Shown piece by piece: positions 61,170-64,000 of a stretch of 64,000 bases of DNA (positions are counted from its first letter, which is position 1; each line of letters starts with the position of its first letter). The DNA is taken from assembly GCF_001613045.1 (NCBI RefSeq), contig NZ_BDBP01000012.1, positions 1-64,000 of the forward strand, in the 5' to 3' direction. A program made the translations under genes and the position numbers. The notes beneath the pieces were generated by a model that was not told where the DNA came from, did not search any database, and worked only from the letters and a program-made list of their open reading frames with translations. The DNA comes from Nocardia lijiangensis NBRC 108240 (GTDB lineage Bacteria; Actinomycetota; Actinomycetes; Mycobacteriales; Mycobacteriaceae).

Positions 61170-61931
61170 TCAGGCGCCGCGCCAGACAGGCGGGCGCTTC
61201 TCGGCGAACGCGCGCGCTCCTTCGAGCGCGTCCGCCGAGGTGTTGACGGTGCGGACGATCTCCAGCTGGGCTCGGAACGCGTCCGCGTCGGTGTATCGAA
61301 TGGCTTGGGAGAGAACTTGTTTCGTCCCGCGAATGGCGAGCGGTCCGTTCTCGGCGATGCGGGCGGCCAGCGCCTCGGCCGTCCGGATGGCCTGTCCGGG
61401 TTCGGTGATCGCGTTGACGAGGCCGAACTGGTGCGCGCGGACCGCGCCGAGGGTGTCACCGGTCAGGGCGATCTCCATCGCCAGCTGGTAGGGGAGCGTC
61501 TTCGGCAGCCTCAGGACGCCGCCGCCTGCCGCGATCAGGCCTCGTTTCACCTCGGGAAGACCGAACTTGGCGTCGGTGGCCGCGACGATGAGGTCGCACG
61601 CGAGCGCGAGCTCGAAGCCGCCCGCCAGTGCCCAGCCCTCCACGGCGGCGATGAGCGGTTTCGTCGGCGGTCGCTCGGTGAGGCCGCCGAATCCGCGTCC
61701 CGGCAAGACCGGATGCTCGCCGTCGGCGAAGGCTTTCAGGTCCATCCCGGCGCTGAACGTGCCGCCTGCGCCGGTGAGGATGCCGACCGCGACGTCGGGC
61801 CGGGCCTCGAATTCGTCGATCGCGTCCGCCAGTGCCTGGGCGACCGCGCGGTTCACCGCGTTGCGCGCCTCGGGGCGGTTGATCGTGATGGTGGCAATGC
61901 CGTCGGCGAATTCGGTCAGTACGACGCTCAC
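61170..61931 (-). CDS. Enoyl-CoA hydratase/isomerase (crotonase family)
   Basis: A 253-residue crotonase: 'IATITINRPEARNAVNRAVA', the oxyanion hole 'GAGGTFSAGMDLKAF', 'IAAVEGWALAGGFELALACD' and 'AKFGLPEVKRGLIAAGGGVL' with Glu at the usual second catalytic position; the first acid (Glu144 of rat hydratase) is not clear. It adds water to enoyl-CoA or isomerises it. It is divergent from the thiolase gene at 62211 and, with it, likely belongs to a beta-oxidation unit under the palindrome at 62036. Confidence 0.92.
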   Translation of the reverse strand: MSVVLTEFADGIATITINRPEARNAVNRAVAQALADAIDEFEARPDVAVGILTGAGGTFSAGMDLKAFADGEHPVLPGRGFGGLTERPPTKPLIAAVEGWALAGGFELALACDLIVAATDAKFGLPEVKRGLIAAGGGVLRLPKTLPYQLAMEIALTGDTLGAVRAHQFGLVNAITEPGQAIRTAEALAARIAENGPLAIRGTKQVLSQAIRYTDADAFRAQLEIVRTVNTSADALEGARAFAEKRPPVWRGA

Positions 61932-62035
61932 CGCTGACTCCTCTCGGGGGTCTTCGTGGCCGCCGCGGCGCGGCTCGGCCGGGTGAGGCCCACCGCCCGC
62001 GTGGTCGGCCGTGTCGCGGTGACGCTAGCGAAATC

Positions 62036-62050
62036 TGAATTCGAGTTCAA
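62036..62050. promoter_or_regulatory. TGAATTCGAGTTCAA palindrome in the divergent promoter region
   Basis: TGAATTCGAGTTCAA, an imperfect inverted repeat, lies between the enoyl-CoA hydratase (minus) and the thiolase (plus). Its half-sites are the same as those of the longer elements at 55039-55140. It may be the binding site of one regulator shared by both gene groups. Confidence 0.5.
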
Positions 62051-62210
62051 AATCGGGTCTATATCCGCGATATAACCTGGTCTTTCACATCTTTCGTGAG
62101 GCAAGTCACAGGTGGTTTCCGGGGTGGTCGGTATTGACGCGGCGGCACCCGTCCCGCAAGGTGGCGGTAGAAAGTAAGCGCTTAGTAAGTTCCCGCAGGA
62201 AGGTTGGGCC

Positions 62211-63428
62211 ATGCCCGAAGCCGTCATCGTTTCCATCGCCCGGTCGCCGATCGGGCGGGCCGCCAAGGGCTCGCTGAAGGACATCAGGCCCGACGACCTG
62301 GCCGCTCAGATCGTGCGGGCGGCGCTGGCGAAGGTCCCCGAGCTGGATCCGGCCGCGATCGACGACCTGATGCTCGGGTGCGGCCAGCCCGCGGGCGAGT
62401 CCGGCTTCAACCTGGGACGGATCGTCGCGGTGCTCGCCGGCCTCGACGGGGTGCCTGGCACCACGGTCAACCGCTACTGCTCGTCGAGCCTGCAGACGAC
62501 CCGCATGGCGCTGCACGCGATTCGCGCGGGCGAGGGCGACGTTTTCGTCTCGGCGGGTGTCGAGACCGTCAGCCGCTACAGTAAGGGAAGCGCGGACGGC
62601 TTGCCCGGCACCCAGAACCCGCTGTTCGACGACGCTGTCGAGCGAACCGCGAAACTCGCTGCGGGAGGCCAGGAGTGGGCCGATCCCCGGCTCGACGGCC
62701 TGCTGCCCGATGTCTACATCGCGATGGGCCAGACCGCCGAGAACGTGGCGCAGTCCGAGGGTGTCACCCGCGAGGAGCAGGACGCCTTCGGCGTGCGCAG
62801 CCAGAACCTGGCCGAGATCGCCCTCGTCAATGGCTTCTGGCAGCGCGACATCACGCCGATCACCCTGCCGGACGGCACCGTCGTTTCCGCCGACGACGGC
62901 CCGCGCGCGGGAGTCACGCTCGACAAGGTCGCCGCGCTGCAACCGGTGTTCCGGCCCGACGGGACGGTCACCGCGGGCAATTGCTGCCCGCTCAACGACG
63001 GCGCCGCGGCCATCGTCATCATGTCGGACACGAAGGCCGCCGAACTGGGGCTGACGCCGCTGGCGCGGATCGTCTCGACCGGCGTCAGCGCGCTGTCGCC
63101 GGAGATCATGGGACTCGGCCCGGTCTCGGCGTCCGAACAGGCGCTGGCCCGCGCCGGGATGACGATCGGCGACGTCGACCTGGTCGAGATCAACGAAGCC
63201 TTTGCGGCACAGGTCATTCCGTCCGCCAGGAGGCTCGGCGTCGACCTCGACAAGCTCAACATCAACGGCGGCGCGATCGCGGTCGGCCATCCCTTCGGGA
63301 TGACCGGCGCGCGAATCACCAGCACGCTGGTCAATTCGCTGCAATTCCACGACAAGCAGATCGGCCTGGAAACGATGTGCGTCGGCGGTGGCCAGGGCAT
63401 GGCCATGGTGCTCGAACGACTGTCGTGA
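62211..63428 (+). CDS. Acetyl-CoA acyltransferase (thiolase)
   Basis: A 405-residue thiolase with the full catalytic set: nucleophile Cys90 in 'TTVNRYCSSSLQTTRMAL', His360 in 'GGAIAVGHPFGMTGARI' and Cys390 in 'LETMCVGGGQGMAMVLE', and 'LVEINEAFAAQVIPSA' (NEAF motif). It cleaves 3-ketoacyl-CoA or condenses acetyl-CoA. A good GCAGGAAGG site precedes the ATG. Together with the hydratase and the partial crotonase it completes a beta-oxidation-like set. Confidence 0.94.
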   Translation: MPEAVIVSIARSPIGRAAKGSLKDIRPDDLAAQIVRAALAKVPELDPAAIDDLMLGCGQPAGESGFNLGRIVAVLAGLDGVPGTTVNRYCSSSLQTTRMALHAIRAGEGDVFVSAGVETVSRYSKGSADGLPGTQNPLFDDAVERTAKLAAGGQEWADPRLDGLLPDVYIAMGQTAENVAQSEGVTREEQDAFGVRSQNLAEIALVNGFWQRDITPITLPDGTVVSADDGPRAGVTLDKVAALQPVFRPDGTVTAGNCCPLNDGAAAIVIMSDTKAAELGLTPLARIVSTGVSALSPEIMGLGPVSASEQALARAGMTIGDVDLVEINEAFAAQVIPSARRLGVDLDKLNINGGAIAVGHPFGMTGARITSTLVNSLQFHDKQIGLETMCVGGGQGMAMVLERLS

Positions 63429-63507
63429 CCGCCACATCGCGGCGGGACAACTCGGCGAGAATGATCCCGGCCTGATAACCATTGGCGCCGTAGACGGCGA
63501 TGACCAT
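63426..63507 (-). pseudogene. Start of a NAD(P)-binding saccharopine-dehydrogenase-like gene, cut off
   Basis: From the ATG at 63507, behind CAGGAGTG, the minus strand reads 'MVIAVYGANGYQAGIILAEL' and 'SRRDVAVTTVVRA', a Rossmann start (GANGYxxG). The sequence then runs into the thiolase 3' end, so only about 27 codons remain. Confidence 0.6.
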
Positions 63508-63780
63508 GTTCACTCCTGATTCGTGACGAAGTGCGCAATCTGCGACGAATCGAACCAAGAACCGATCAACTGAGACGATCAAGCAGCTGCCTTCGGTGGA
63601 TGCCCGCCAGGGAAATTCCGGAAAGTGAGTCGGGCTGCCCGAGAATCGGCGCCAGACGGCCGGGCGTGATCGTTCATCTGTTCGCGGATGCTCGCCGCAC
63701 CGCAGTGAACTGTCATGGCGCCGAGGGGGATCCGGCTCCCGCGTCGCTGGTCGATAGCTCGGGAGCCGGGTCTCGAGAGT

Positions 63781-64000
63781 TCAGTCGGTCGACACGGGGC
63801 CGAGGGGCGCGAAGGCGGGCGGCCTGCGGTCGAGGTAGCTCGTGACGCCTTCGGTCGCGTCCGGGTGGGCGAACGCCGCGAGCATCAGATCGTCGGCGAC
63901 TGCCACCGCGGTCGCGAAGTCGGAACCCATTGCCCGATGGACCTGGCTCTTGACGATGCTCATCGAGGTGGGAGAGCAGAAGTCCGCCAGGTCGGTCGCG
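63781..64000 (-). CDS. Enoyl-CoA hydratase/isomerase, C-terminal part (cut by window end)
   Basis: The frame is open to the right edge of the window. It reads 'FCSPTSMSIVKSQVHRAMGS' and 'DDLMLAAFAHPDATEGVTSY' with the end 'LDRRPPAFAPLG'. The 'EGV.S.L..RPP.F.PL' ending and the helix before it are those of crotonases such as CaiD/EchA proteins. It is transcribed toward the thiolase gene. The active-site part lies outside the window. Confidence 0.85.
   Translation of the reverse strand, partial: ATDLADFCSPTSMSIVKSQVHRAMGSDFATAVAVADDLMLAAFAHPDATEGVTSYLDRRPPAFAPLGPVSTD

Noticed and set aside
62106..63482. 458-residue minus-strand frame opposite the thiolase
   Set aside because: Antisense shadow of a gene with complete catalytic motifs.

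Overview
The window is high-GC, densely coding DNA from an actinomycete, most likely Nocardia or a close mycolic-acid relative. The basis is an F420-type luciferase-like oxidoreductase, a mycothiol-dependent maleylpyruvate-isomerase-like protein, a PknD-type kinase, SigJ/ECF41-type sigma factors, a DUF5753 regulator remnant, an MspA-like porin remnant, and many GTG starts with 1-4 bp gene overlaps. No rRNA, tRNA or CRISPR array was recognised. The assignment to Nocardia is inference from gene content only.

Layout. 1-11.3 kb: the C-terminal end of a large LuxR-family regulator, a decayed stretch, an SDR / carboxymuconolactone-decarboxylase-like / secreted hydrolase group, then a tight four-gene redox operon (FAD monooxygenase, unknown protein, quinone-oxidoreductase-like MDR, F420-type LLM enzyme). 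That operon carries two copies of a 14-16 bp palindrome that recurs directly in front of a TetR gene at 10.67 kb. 11.3-14.3 kb: a graveyard of mobile DNA (IS3 fragment, internally deleted tyrosine integrase, second integrase tail, decayed membrane gene). 14.3-18.9 kb: a hydrolase divergent from an unusual condensation-domain/GNAT fusion, then a selenium-binding protein. 19-28.6 kb: LysR, hydrolase/SnoaL/NmrA genes, a peptidase-inhibitor-like secreted protein, AraC, ArsR/SRPBCC and mycothiol-isomerase genes, mixed with remnants of a GntR regulator, TIR protein, MFS transporter and FAD monooxygenases.

28.7-38.7 kb: a PknD-like kinase with a short propeller, then the most interesting locus. A 1553-residue TPR-CHAT protease is transcribed divergently from a small cysteine-cluster protein and a membrane protein (with a decayed second copy of the membrane gene). 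Downstream and convergent lies a two-gene unit: a small protein resembling the constant component of conflict systems, and an HExxH metallopeptidase. 39-43.4 kb: a NarL-type two-component system divergent from a DUF6223-like membrane protein, GNAT, a TnsA-like remnant with tandem end repeats, and a 28-residue-repeat protein. 43.5-48.9 kb: two parallel modules of an NDH-2-like FAD oxidoreductase plus an ECF41/SigJ-like sigma factor, with similar promoters. 49-52.5 kb: small hypothetical, DinB and remnant genes.

52.5-64 kb: a catabolic cluster. Phosphotriesterase-like lactonase and acyl-CoA ligase (4-bp overlap) are transcribed away from a complete five-gene oligopeptide-type ABC importer. An enoyl-CoA hydratase, a thiolase and a second, partial crotonase follow. 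Related TTGAA...TTCAA operator-like sequences lie in both divergent promoter regions, suggesting one regulon: import, lactone opening, CoA activation, beta-oxidation. About twenty broken genes show that much of the window is decaying accessory DNA.
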